Source of the DNA: Candidatus Moraniibacteriota bacterium
GTDB taxonomy: Bacteria > Patescibacteriota > Minisyncoccia > Moranbacterales > UBA2206
Length of the DNA stretch: 28,223 bases
Assembly (NCBI GenBank): GCA_023261605.1
Contig: JAHFOP010000009.1
Coordinates: forward strand, 1-28,223
Reading direction: 5' to 3'
Under the pieces are notes generated by a model. It was not told the DNA's origin. It saw only the letters and a list, made by a program, of their open reading frames with translations, and did no database searches. Shown piece by piece: positions 8,271-15,210 of this stretch. The position numbers and the translations under genes are program-made. Position 1 is the first letter of the stretch. Each line of letters opens with the position of its first letter.

Positions 8271-8306
8271 CAAAATAAAAAAGAAGGCTACTTCCATGAA
8301 GCACCC
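8271..8306 (-). terminator. Intrinsic terminator of the 85-aa gene
   Basis: Minus-strand hairpin GGGTGCTTC / GAAGTAGCC with a 3-nt loop, followed by TTCTTTTTTATTTTG. It sits about 35 nt after the 8343 stop. Stem has one G-G mismatch and one G-T pair. Confidence 0.55.
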
Positions 8307-8342
8307 TCCGTGATTTTATATTACTTAGAAATCCAGACCGTT

Positions 8343-8600
8343 TCAGTCCCTGCCCAATTTCCTTTTCACAATCTCATTCAGCCTCTCGGGAGGCATATCA
8401 GCAATCACCCTATCCAATTGAGACCTTGTTAGGGAAACATTGCCAACTTCCACAATATCATCATCGCGCTCTCCTTCGGGAAGTCCCATTTGGCGCCTGA
8501 TGATGTTATTTTTTGTCCTGGGTGAAAGATTTTTAATAACCTCTTTCGCTTGATCTTCTGGCAACTCCAAGTTGCCGATCCTAACCATTCTTTTAGTCAT
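8343..8600 (-). CDS. Small protein with internal tandem duplication
   Basis: Unrecognised 85-aa protein. It consists of two gap-free copies of a 34-residue unit, residues 6-39 and 50-83, with 12 identical positions: pattern V-x-(I/V)-G-N-x-x-L, Q, VI, P, N-x-I, R, G. Each unit is predicted as a short strand plus two helices. The linker between them is acidic (EGERDDD). Soluble, no cysteine, no membrane segment. The ATG at 8598-8600 has a strong SD (GGAGGG, 3-4 nt spacing), unlike most genes in the window. A terminator follows it. Possibly a small nucleic-acid- or protein-binding repeat protein; no function is claimed. Confidence 0.8.
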   Translation of the reverse strand: MTKRMVRIGNLELPEDQAKEVIKNLSPRTKNNIIRRQMGLPEGERDDDIVEVGNVSLTRSQLDRVIADMPPERLNEIVKRKLGRD

Positions 8601-8707
8601 TTTCCCTCCATAGGATCAATTTTTATCACTTTCTCGCCACAAAAAAATTAAAGAACATTCCTGAGATGATAAACCAGTATATATCTAAAAAATGCTTTTT
8701 GTCAAAA

Positions 8708-8751
8708 CAAAAACCGGGGTTCGAGATTGTTTTCGAAACTCCGGTTTTTTT
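8708..8751. terminator. Bidirectional intrinsic terminator
   Basis: Long imperfect hairpin: AAACCGGGGTTCGAGA and TTTCGAAACTCCGGTTT around a TTGT-type loop, with A-run on one side and T-run on the other. It lies between the stop of the 8777 gene and the start of the 85-aa gene, both minus strand, so it terminates the former. Confidence 0.7.
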
Positions 8752-8776
8752 ACTTCTCCCTCTATTGTCTTGGGAT

Positions 8777-9043
8777 TTAGCCTCTGAGCTTCTCAAGCTC
8801 GGCAAAAATCTCAGGCACTTTTTCCTCCTTTCCCGTCAATATGGCAGCGGGAAGGATACGCAAGGTTGTCCTTGGACAACACACTTGCTGGGGAGATTCT
8901 GAACATAAAGCAGCATCAATAACCTTACCAGCCTCGGGTCCCAACAGGCTGATGATTTCCCCAATCGTCATTTCTTCCAATTTGGTCCTTTGCTCTTCCG
9001 ACATCTTCTCCCCCTCCGCACAAATTTGAATTTTTACAGACAC
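8777..9043 (-). CDS. Small cysteine-containing orphan protein
   Basis: Unrecognised 88-aa soluble protein. Cysteines at 8, 47, 55 and 56 (the last pair in QVCCPRTT) could bind a metal or form disulfides. The N-terminal half, SEEQRTKLEEMTIGEIISLLG, reads as two helices; the C-terminal VPEIFAELEKLRG is another helix. It begins with GTG at 9041-9043, six nt after a perfect AGGAGG, and has its own near-consensus promoter and terminator, so it is a monocistronic, probably well-expressed gene. An internal ATG at residue 14 is a poorer choice because it lacks an SD. Confidence 0.75.
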   Translation of the reverse strand: MSVKIQICAEGEKMSEEQRTKLEEMTIGEIISLLGPEAGKVIDAALCSESPQQVCCPRTTLRILPAAILTGKEEKVPEIFAELEKLRG

Positions 9044-9084
9044 ACTGTCTGCCTCCTAAAAACACCTACCAAAAAGAGCTTATG

Positions 9085-9113
9085 ATTGTATATCAAATCA
9101 TTTAATTTGTCAA
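9085..9113 (-). promoter_or_regulatory. Sigma70-type promoter for the 88-aa gene
   Basis: On the minus strand TTGACA (9108-9113), 17-nt spacer, TACAAT (9085-9090). The GTG start lies about 40 nt downstream. Confidence 0.8.
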
Positions 9114-9134
9114 TGGCATGGCACATCAACAGAT

Positions 9135-10925
9135 TTATTTCTTCTTTCTCCCCATTCTCACTCTTTCGTTTTCATTCAAGTATTGTTTTCGCAGGCGCAC
9201 GGATTTTGGCGTGACTTCCAGATATTCATCTTCGTTCATGACTTCCAAACCGCGTTCGATGTTAATGTCCATTGGTGGAATGATGTGAATGGCTTCATCC
9301 GCTCCGCTGGAACGCATATTGCTCATTTGCTTGCCTTTGGTCGGATTCACCGCCATCTCGTCACCCTTGATGGCATTGCCGATGACTTGACCTTCATAGA
9401 CTTCTGCGCCCGCTCCGATATACATCGTGCCACGCTCTTGCAAATTGGCCAAAGAAAATCCCAAGGCTTTTCCAGTGGCCATTGAGGTCATTGAACCCAC
9501 ATCTTTCCTTTTGATCTCACCAACATATGGACGGAAGCCCAAAACACGTGAGCACAAAATACCTTCGCCCTTGGTGTCAACAGTGAATTGTCCGCGGTAT
9601 CCCAATATGCCGCGCGTTGGAATTTCAAAAATCATTTTAGTTTGCGAGCCATGCGGTGCCATATCCACCATCGTGCCCTTACGTTTGCCAAGTGTTTCAA
9701 TAACTGAACCGGACATCTCACTCGGCACATCGATTGTCACTTCTTCAAATGGTTCGCTTTTCACGCCGTCAATTTCTTTGATGATGACTTGTGGCTGAGA
9801 AACTTGCACTTCAAATCCTTCGCGACGCATGTTTTCCAAAAGGATGGCGATGTGCAATTCTCCTCGGCCACTGACGCTGAAATATTCAGAAGTGGAAAAA
9901 TCAATTTTAAGCCCCATGTTCACTTCCAATTCTTTTTCCAAGCGTTCGCGGATCTGTTTGCCCGTCACAAATTTGCCTTCACGTCCTGCAAACGGCGAAT
10001 CGTTCACCAAAAAGCGCAGAGTGATGGTCGGCTCATCAATGGCGATGGCCGGCAAAGAAACTTGACTCGCTTCTTCACAAATCGTTTCGCCAATTTCGAT
10101 ACCAGGAAATCCGGCAATCATCGCAATGTCACCTGCTGTCGCTTCCGCAACTTCTTTCCGATTAGTGCCTTCGAAAGTATATAGTTTTGTCACGCGTCCC
10201 GTCGTTGTTTCGCCGTTCACACGTTTGACTGTCAAAGTTTGACCCATGGCAATTTTTCCATCATAGATGCGTGCCACCGCCAACCGTCCCAGAAAATTGT
10301 CATAGCCTAAATTGAATGGTTGCGCCAAAAGTTTGGCGCTAGGGTCACCTTTGGCCGGAGCCACTTTTTCCAAAACGACATCCAAGAGTGGTGTCAAATC
10401 TTTGGCCACATCGTCCATATGACGTTTGGCCACACCTTGTTTGCCAATTGCATAGATAGTCGTGAAATCCAATTGCTCGTCCGTCGCACCCAAATCTAAA
10501 AACAACTCAAAGACTTTTTCTTGAGCGGCATCTGGGTCAGCTGCCGGTTTGTCAATCTTGTTCAAAACCACGATTGGTTTCAATCCCAATTCTAATGATT
10601 TTTTCAAAACAAAGCGGGTCTGCGGCATCGGACCCTCTTGTGCATCCACCACCAGAATCACACTGTCAATCGATCTGAGAACGCGCTCCACTTCCGAGCC
10701 GAAGTCGGCGTGACCTGGAGTGTCCACAATGTTGATTTTAGTGTCTTTGTAGAAAATGGACGTGTTTTTCGAATAGATAGTGATGCCACGTTCTTTTTCG
10801 AGAGCATTCGAATCCATACTGACGGCATCGTCCGTGACCATGCCGGTCTGACGCAAAATTGCATCGGTGATTGTTGTTTTGCCATGGTCAACGTGCGCGA
10901 TAATGGCGATATTTCTGATTTCCAT
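9135..10925 (-). CDS. typA: Ribosome-associated GTPase TypA/BipA
   Basis: Translational GTPase of the EF-G/LepA superfamily that binds 70S ribosomes and aids 50S assembly and stress/cold adaptation. The 596 residues match the usual ~600. GTPase motifs: G1 AHVDHGKTT (10-18), G2 within RGITI (46-50), G3 DTPGHAD (68-74), G4 NKID (122-125). After the G domain come the β-barrel, two EF-G-like domains (SGRGELHIAILLENMRREGFE) and the TypA-specific C-terminal domain (IIPPMDINIERGLEVMNEDE, with a basic tail). ATG start with no SD. It is preceded by a terminator that separates it from the SOD operon. Confidence 0.97.
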   Translation of the reverse strand: MEIRNIAIIAHVDHGKTTITDAILRQTGMVTDDAVSMDSNALEKERGITIYSKNTSIFYKDTKINIVDTPGHADFGSEVERVLRSIDSVILVVDAQEGPMPQTRFVLKKSLELGLKPIVVLNKIDKPAADPDAAQEKVFELFLDLGATDEQLDFTTIYAIGKQGVAKRHMDDVAKDLTPLLDVVLEKVAPAKGDPSAKLLAQPFNLGYDNFLGRLAVARIYDGKIAMGQTLTVKRVNGETTTGRVTKLYTFEGTNRKEVAEATAGDIAMIAGFPGIEIGETICEEASQVSLPAIAIDEPTITLRFLVNDSPFAGREGKFVTGKQIRERLEKELEVNMGLKIDFSTSEYFSVSGRGELHIAILLENMRREGFEVQVSQPQVIIKEIDGVKSEPFEEVTIDVPSEMSGSVIETLGKRKGTMVDMAPHGSQTKMIFEIPTRGILGYRGQFTVDTKGEGILCSRVLGFRPYVGEIKRKDVGSMTSMATGKALGFSLANLQERGTMYIGAGAEVYEGQVIGNAIKGDEMAVNPTKGKQMSNMRSSGADEAIHIIPPMDINIERGLEVMNEDEYLEVTPKSVRLRKQYLNENERVRMGRKKK

Positions 10926-10943
10926 AAGATTTTTTGTAATTAG

Positions 10944-10970
10944 AAAAATTAAAAACGCTGTTTCTCAGCG
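10944..10970 (-). terminator. Intrinsic terminator of the SOD/ICMT-like operon
   Basis: Minus-strand CGCTG-AGAAA-CAGCG hairpin followed by TTTTTAATTTTT, 50 nt after the 11024 stop and just before typA. Confidence 0.7.
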
Positions 10971-11023
10971 ATAAGTTAAGTAACCAATTGATAATAGCAG
11001 GAAAATAAACTTTTGGCAAGGCA

Positions 11024-11461
11024 CTATGCCGGCTCCGGCCTTTTGGATTCAAATTTAGACTTTTTACCGATGAAAAATGTTTTTTCGACGCTGATCCAGA
11101 AGATGACCATAAAAGTGAGCCAACCCACACTGGCCAGCATCCGCGCGTCAGGAAAATAGAAAAAAGATATCCAGCCCAAGATAACTAGGCTGGTACAAGT
11201 TGGATGGGCACACTTGCCATAGACTCCAGCGCGGATGATGCGCTTTTCCGAACAACTTATGAATGGAAGTCGATTTCGCCAATAGATAACACTGGCGAGA
11301 TGGTAGAGCAAAAAAAGAGCCACTGGAAAAACAATAAGCCAATGATTGAAACTTTTTTTGAAAATTATTCCGGGGGAAATGGCATAAAAAGCCAAAACCA
11401 CCCCAATGGCGATTAGGCTCCACAAAACCAAATGAGTTATTATTCTTTTGTGGCTGAGCAT
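11024..11461 (-). CDS. ICMT/PEMT-like membrane protein
   Basis: 145-aa integral membrane protein with about four hydrophobic segments (near 10-30, 39-60, 90-105 and 110-128). The segment RAGVYGKCAHPTCTSLVILGW matches the isoprenylcysteine methyltransferase/PEMT-type pattern G-x-Y-x-x-x-x-HP-x-Y-x-G, and the later VEKTF glutamate aligns with the second SAM-binding motif. If correct it would methylate a lipid or small hydrophobic substrate at the membrane. The typical C-terminal F-G-x-x-Y-x-x-Y stretch is not obvious, so activity is uncertain. It begins 12 nt after the SOD stop and is probably co-transcribed with it. Confidence 0.55.
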   Translation of the reverse strand: MLSHKRIITHLVLWSLIAIGVVLAFYAISPGIIFKKSFNHWLIVFPVALFLLYHLASVIYWRNRLPFISCSEKRIIRAGVYGKCAHPTCTSLVILGWISFFYFPDARMLASVGWLTFMVIFWISVEKTFFIGKKSKFESKRPEPA

Positions 11462-11473
11462 ATATTTAGAATT

Positions 11474-12058
11474 TTATCCGACTAGCCTTTTCTCAATCAC
11501 TTCCCACTTCAGATTTTTCATGAACGATTCCAAATATCCAATTCGATTGGTGCCATAATCTATCATAAACGCATGTTCGAAAACATCCACATTCAAAATC
11601 AGTTTCAGTCCAGCTGGATGTCCCTCATTGTGTTCGTTGATCCAAAAGTTAATGAGTTTGCCATTTGTTGGATCGAGATAGAGTGTCGCCCAACCGATGC
11701 CACGCATACGCGCAGTCGAGAGAAAATCATTTTCCCACGCTTCGATGCCGCCAAAACTTTCTGTCATCGCCGCTGCCAACTTTCCTTCTTTATCCAACTT
11801 GCCATTCCCACCGAGAGCGGAAAAATAGAATTCGTGCAAACGCATTCCGTCAAATTCCCAACCGAGCCGGCGTTTAAGTTCAGCGTATTCCGGCGTGTCC
11901 GTTTTCACCTCGCGCGCAAGATTATTGAGAGCCGCCAAAAGCTTATTGGTGTTTTTGACGTATCCATCATACAACGCCAGATGGATGTCCAAGGCTTTAT
12001 CGCTAAAGCCTACCATGCCCTTAAGACTCGAGAAGTCTTGTGTTTTGTAAGTTTCCAT
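11474..12058 (-). CDS. sodA: Iron/manganese superoxide dismutase
   Basis: Converts superoxide to peroxide and oxygen. At 194 aa it is normal in length. Metal ligands are present: first His in ALDIHLALYDGYV, second in LHEFYF, then Asp and His in DVFEHAF. The C-terminal FMKNLKWEVIEKRL fits the family. The usual HxxHH run after the first ligand is replaced by LALYDG, and the position where Mn enzymes have Gln near the metal appears to be His (NEGHPAG), as I recall for some archaeal or cambialistic enzymes; metal choice is therefore open. ATG start, no SD. First gene of an operon with the ICMT-like gene. The symbol sodA/sodB is a convention only. Confidence 0.93.
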   Translation of the reverse strand: METYKTQDFSSLKGMVGFSDKALDIHLALYDGYVKNTNKLLAALNNLAREVKTDTPEYAELKRRLGWEFDGMRLHEFYFSALGGNGKLDKEGKLAAAMTESFGGIEAWENDFLSTARMRGIGWATLYLDPTNGKLINFWINEHNEGHPAGLKLILNVDVFEHAFMIDYGTNRIGYLESFMKNLKWEVIEKRLVG

Positions 12059-12142
12059 AAAATTTTGTGAAATAAATTACTACTTTTAATACACTTATAT
12101 TTAAGGGTATATTTCTACCACTTGAAAGCCTCCTTTCCCCTC

Positions 12143-12171
12143 TTGCACACCTGAGAAAGTAATTGTATAAT
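12143..12171 (+). promoter_or_regulatory. Promoter of the 12231-13667 operon
   Basis: TTGCAC (12143-12148), 17-nt spacer, perfect TATAAT (12166-12171). The ATG of the 247-aa gene follows about 55 nt after the expected start point. Confidence 0.8.
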
Positions 12172-12230
12172 TTAAGTGTAATACAAACATAAAAATAAAA
12201 AGTCGTCCAAAAACAAGGCGGCCAAAAACA

Positions 12231-12974
12231 ATGGAGGAAAAAGATAATAATAATGAAAAAATTCAATCTCTCCGCGAGATGATTTATAGCGCGGAGAAAA
12301 CTTTACAAGGAGCCAAGACAATGCTTTTGCAGTTGGAAGGCAAGAAGAAAGTCGGGCGGAAGAAAAAGTTAAACGAAGGTGGCACGGAAGACGGCCGCGT
12401 CATTGAAGGATCTTTTGACGGTCAAATTATGATCGGCACTGACGGCAAGCAATATCCTGTGCCAGCCAACTATGCTTCAAAATCAAAACTCGTCGAAGGC
12501 GATGTTCTCAAGTTGACCATCACTTCCGATGGATCTTTCATTTATAAACAAATTGGGCCAGCTGAGAGAAAAATAATCTTGGGCGTTGTTAGTGTTGATT
12601 CGGACGGAAATTACTTCATCGCAGCCGAAGGTAAAGCCTACAAGGTTCTTCTGGCATCTATCACCTATTTTAAAGTAGAACCAGGCGATGAAGTCACCTT
12701 GGTCATCCCCAAAGATATCGACTCTGATTGGGGTTCTATTGAAAATGTTTTGCAGAAAGGCCATGTGAACATAGCTGAAAAAACACTGCCTAAAAAGATG
12801 CGCAACATCGATGATGTCCTAAATGAAACAACTTCTTCCTTTTCAGAAAAAGAAGCAGCACCACAAAAAGAAATAGCGGCAACCTCAAAAAACGATTCCC
12901 TGATGGATGAATGGGCACCCGATTTGGAAGAATTGAAATTGGAACTTGAAAAAAACGAGCAAGATAAAAATTAA
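12231..12974 (+). CDS. Unknown protein: coiled coil, β-rich core, acidic tail
   Basis: Not recognised as a named family. The 247 residues show a helical N-terminus (about 8-38, likely coiled coil), a basic linker (GKKKVGRKKK), then a β-rich globular part (about 55-165) with two related halves: GSFDGQIMIGTDGKQYPVP...VEGDVLKLTI and GVVSVDSDGNYFIAAEGKAYKV...VEPGDEVTLVI. The resemblance of these halves suggests an internal duplication of an OB- or barrel-like fold. The C-terminus (about 195-247) is disordered, acidic and lysine-rich. No signal peptide or TM, so cytoplasmic. ATG at 12231 (sequence GGCCAAAAACAATGG, no SD). Sixteen nt before the GtrA-like gene in one operon. The basic linker suggests nucleic acid binding, as inference only. 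Confidence 0.75.
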   Translation: MEEKDNNNEKIQSLREMIYSAEKTLQGAKTMLLQLEGKKKVGRKKKLNEGGTEDGRVIEGSFDGQIMIGTDGKQYPVPANYASKSKLVEGDVLKLTITSDGSFIYKQIGPAERKIILGVVSVDSDGNYFIAAEGKAYKVLLASITYFKVEPGDEVTLVIPKDIDSDWGSIENVLQKGHVNIAEKTLPKKMRNIDDVLNETTSSFSEKEAAPQKEIAATSKNDSLMDEWAPDLEELKLELEKNEQDKN

Positions 12975-12989
12975 TACATAAAAAATAAA

Positions 12990-13667
12990 ATGGAATTGAA
13001 TCAAGAAACCATGCAAAACGAAAAAGAAGCCATGGTCATGAAAGATTATTGGTTAGGTATTGTGGCAGGGCTCCTCATCGGCCTCATGTTGATGCCTGTT
13101 CTCAAGATAGCTAAAGCTGACCTATATTTGAAACTGCGGTTAGCAATCTTGCCTTTTTTCGTGATTGGCGCGCCGCTCGGATTAATTTTTTGTCACGCTC
13201 TCAGCAGAAAAATTCCAGCCATGTGGCAATTTGGGAAATTTTTCCTGACCGGCATCATGAATCTGTTGGTCGATTTCGGAACATTGGCCCTGGTGACAGT
13301 TCTTTTCAAGAAGACTCTCGGCCTAAATTCAACTGACACATTATTAACCGTTGGTGTAATAATCACTTTCTATTCCCTGTTCAAAGCCATCTCATTCACT
13401 ATTTCCAACGTTAACAGCTATTTTTGGAACAAATATTGGACATTCGACAAGCGCGGTGACAATAAATCAGAATTCGTTCAATTTTTCACCGTCAGTATCA
13501 TCGGCTTCATCATCAATGTCGTCGTAGCTTCATTGGTCTTTGGCAATGTGAGCCCGCTTGGTGGCATGAACTTTGACCAGTGGGCTCTCGTCGGAGCCGC
13601 CTGCGGGTCTATCATCGGACTGTTCTGGAATTTCTTCGGATACAAATTCATTGTGTTTAAGAGCTAG
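12990..13667 (+). CDS. GtrA-family membrane protein with N-terminal extension
   Basis: GtrA proteins are four-TM proteins thought to flip or support transfer of polyprenyl-linked sugars for surface glycans. This one is 225 aa, whereas the minimal family member is about 120-150. The GtrA domain is at about 80-225: FFLTGIMNLLVDFGTLALV, then a helix with FKAISFTISNVNSYFWNKYWTF (the N-x-x-x-F-x-x-N-x-x-W-T-F type signature), QFFTVSIIGFIINVVVASL, and a last TM with GLFWNFFGYKFIVF. The N-terminal 80 residues add two hydrophobic segments (about 22-40 and 50-66). Operon partner of the 247-aa protein; a bidirectional terminator follows. Confidence 0.88.
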   Translation: MELNQETMQNEKEAMVMKDYWLGIVAGLLIGLMLMPVLKIAKADLYLKLRLAILPFFVIGAPLGLIFCHALSRKIPAMWQFGKFFLTGIMNLLVDFGTLALVTVLFKKTLGLNSTDTLLTVGVIITFYSLFKAISFTISNVNSYFWNKYWTFDKRGDNKSEFVQFFTVSIIGFIINVVVASLVFGNVSPLGGMNFDQWALVGAACGSIIGLFWNFFGYKFIVFKS

Positions 13668-13715
13668 CTGTTGGCTTTTAGCTTTTAGCCGTCAGATACC
13701 AAACATTAGAAAAAC

Positions 13716-13747
13716 AAAAGCCGAAGCGTGAAGCTTCGGTTTTTTTA
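13716..13747. terminator. Bidirectional intrinsic terminator
   Basis: CCGAAGC-GTGAA-GCTTCGG followed by TTTTTTT on the plus strand; an A-run before it gives a T-run for the minus strand. It sits between the convergent GtrA-like and VanZ/C39 genes and serves both. Confidence 0.85.
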
Positions 13748-13756
13748 TTGTTATTT

Positions 13757-15007
13757 TTATTCCAAAACAATCATGGCCTTTCTCCCCTTTGCAATGTCGT
13801 TGACATTTCCTGGGAAATCATGAATGGCATTGTAGAGCGTATCAATATCATAAGAATAGCTCTTACCTCTACGCGTTCCGGGATCATTGGTGATGATCTC
13901 CTGTCCGTCGTAACCAGTCAGCACTAAATTATGATAGAGTGGTCCAGGTGGCGTGAAGAATGGATTTTCGAGCAGTTGACCCGCAGCGGGGATAATAATT
14001 GGTTTTCCAAGTGCCAGATATTTTTTCAAATCAGTCTCAGAAAAATCATAAACAATTTTTAAATTTTTTATGCCATAAAAATCGCCGGCCAGCTTGGTTG
14101 TCTCGGCCGCGTTTGTATCTTTATAGTCACCATAATTTTTGATTTCAAATTTCACCATTTTTTGAATTTCTTTTTCGGCAATTTTGGACGTCAATTCCTT
14201 TTTGTTCAGGTAATATTCCAGCATAACCAGCGAGGCTTCCTCGCAAGATTCTTCGTGTAATGCGTCCCAACGGCCAAGCGGTGCCTGCGTCGTAAATGGA
14301 ACTTCGATAGAAATTTTTTCCGCAAGCGGCGCTGTGGTGATTTTTGGCTGCGCCTCAATTATATTATCTTCTGTTACACTGGGCGTCTCGGAAATTTTTT
14401 CCTTGATCTGCGTAGCTAATTTTTCATTACCGCTATTATTTTCAACCGCCACTGTTCTTATTCCACGGATGAAATTAATTTCACTATCAATCATATACCC
14501 CATATCCGTCTTCATCCGCAAAAAAGAAATTTTGAAAGATTTTGTCTCACTGATCATTTTGAGTTCCAATCCGACCAAGGCGGCCATTGCCAAAGACAAA
14601 ACAGCAAAATTTCTCCATTGCAATTTTCTTTTGGCAAAAACAACCAGCATCTCAAGAATAAAAAATACACTCGCCGCGTCAAAAAAAGCATCAATGACTT
14701 TGCCGGTGCGGCCAACCACGAAAGTTTGATGAAACTCATCACTCGCGCCATAAAATCCGGCTAAAATGAAAACCCAAAAGAAAGCATAGCGCGGATAAAG
14801 TTTATGTCCAAAATAAAAAACCCGCCACAGCAAAATCGCCAAAATGGCAAACTCCACAAAATGCGCGCCTTTTCGCAGCACGATTTCTTCCGCCGTGCTG
14901 GGCAAAGCATATTGCAAACTGGGAATGGAAGAAAAATAAAAAATGACTCCCGCCCATATGAGCGCGGGGAAATAGTATTTGAAGAAAAATATAAAATGGT
15001 TTCGCAT
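13757..15007 (-). CDS. VanZ-like / C39-like peptidase fusion protein
   Basis: Two-domain membrane protein of 416 aa. Residues about 8-150 form a VanZ-like domain with several TM helices and its signature SDEFHQTFVVGRTGKVIDAF (89-108). Residues about 235-416 are a C39-like papain-fold peptidase (Peptidase_C39_2 type): VPFTTQAP, nucleophile C255 in ESCEEAS, H359 in YHNLVLTGYD and D375 in NDPGT complete the triad. The linker (about 150-230) holds one more hydrophobic segment. The frame is open to a TTG at 15034, but that overlaps the -10 of the promoter, so the ATG at 15005-15007 is the start. Topology would place the peptidase outside the membrane. Substrate is unknown. Confidence 0.88.
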   Translation of the reverse strand: MRNHFIFFFKYYFPALIWAGVIFYFSSIPSLQYALPSTAEEIVLRKGAHFVEFAILAILLWRVFYFGHKLYPRYAFFWVFILAGFYGASDEFHQTFVVGRTGKVIDAFFDAASVFFILEMLVVFAKRKLQWRNFAVLSLAMAALVGLELKMISETKSFKISFLRMKTDMGYMIDSEINFIRGIRTVAVENNSGNEKLATQIKEKISETPSVTEDNIIEAQPKITTAPLAEKISIEVPFTTQAPLGRWDALHEESCEEASLVMLEYYLNKKELTSKIAEKEIQKMVKFEIKNYGDYKDTNAAETTKLAGDFYGIKNLKIVYDFSETDLKKYLALGKPIIIPAAGQLLENPFFTPPGPLYHNLVLTGYDGQEIITNDPGTRRGKSYSYDIDTLYNAIHDFPGNVNDIAKGRKAMIVLE

Positions 15008-15033
15008 ATCTTTAGTGTATAAGAATAACAGCA

Positions 15034-15062
15034 ATCATACAATTGAAGACTGATAATGTCAA
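15034..15062 (-). promoter_or_regulatory. Promoter of the VanZ/C39 gene
   Basis: Minus strand TTGACA (15057-15062), 17-nt spacer, TATGAT (15034-15039). It places the transcription start near 15028 and settles the ATG at 15007 as the start codon. Confidence 0.85.
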
Positions 15063-15110
15063 GAAAATTAGCTTAAATTATATAATCCGAAGTGTCTGTA
15101 TTTTGGTTTC

Positions 15111-15139
15111 TTGGCAGTCGCGCCGAGCAATGCTATAAT
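15111..15139 (+). promoter_or_regulatory. Promoter of dnaX
   Basis: TTGGCA (15111-15116), 17-nt spacer, perfect TATAAT (15134-15139), about 70 nt before the dnaX ATG and divergent from the VanZ/C39 promoter. Confidence 0.85.
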
Positions 15140-15210
15140 TTGAAAAAAGGGGCCTCTCCTCATTTTTTGTTTCAAGCTCCCTTGCTTTTATAAACTTTCA
15201 ACTATTCACT

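Noticed and set aside
8184..8297. N-terminal extension of the P-loop kinase from an ATG with a strong SD
   Set aside because: SD and ATG are part of a terminator-like hairpin, and the extra residues do not resemble kinase sequence; kept as an alternative only.
10888..11130. 80-aa minus-strand ORF between typA and the ICMT-like gene
   Set aside because: Spans a terminator and overlaps both neighbours in other frames; no coding signal.
11573..12070. 165-aa plus-strand ORF
   Set aside because: Antisense shadow of the superoxide dismutase gene.
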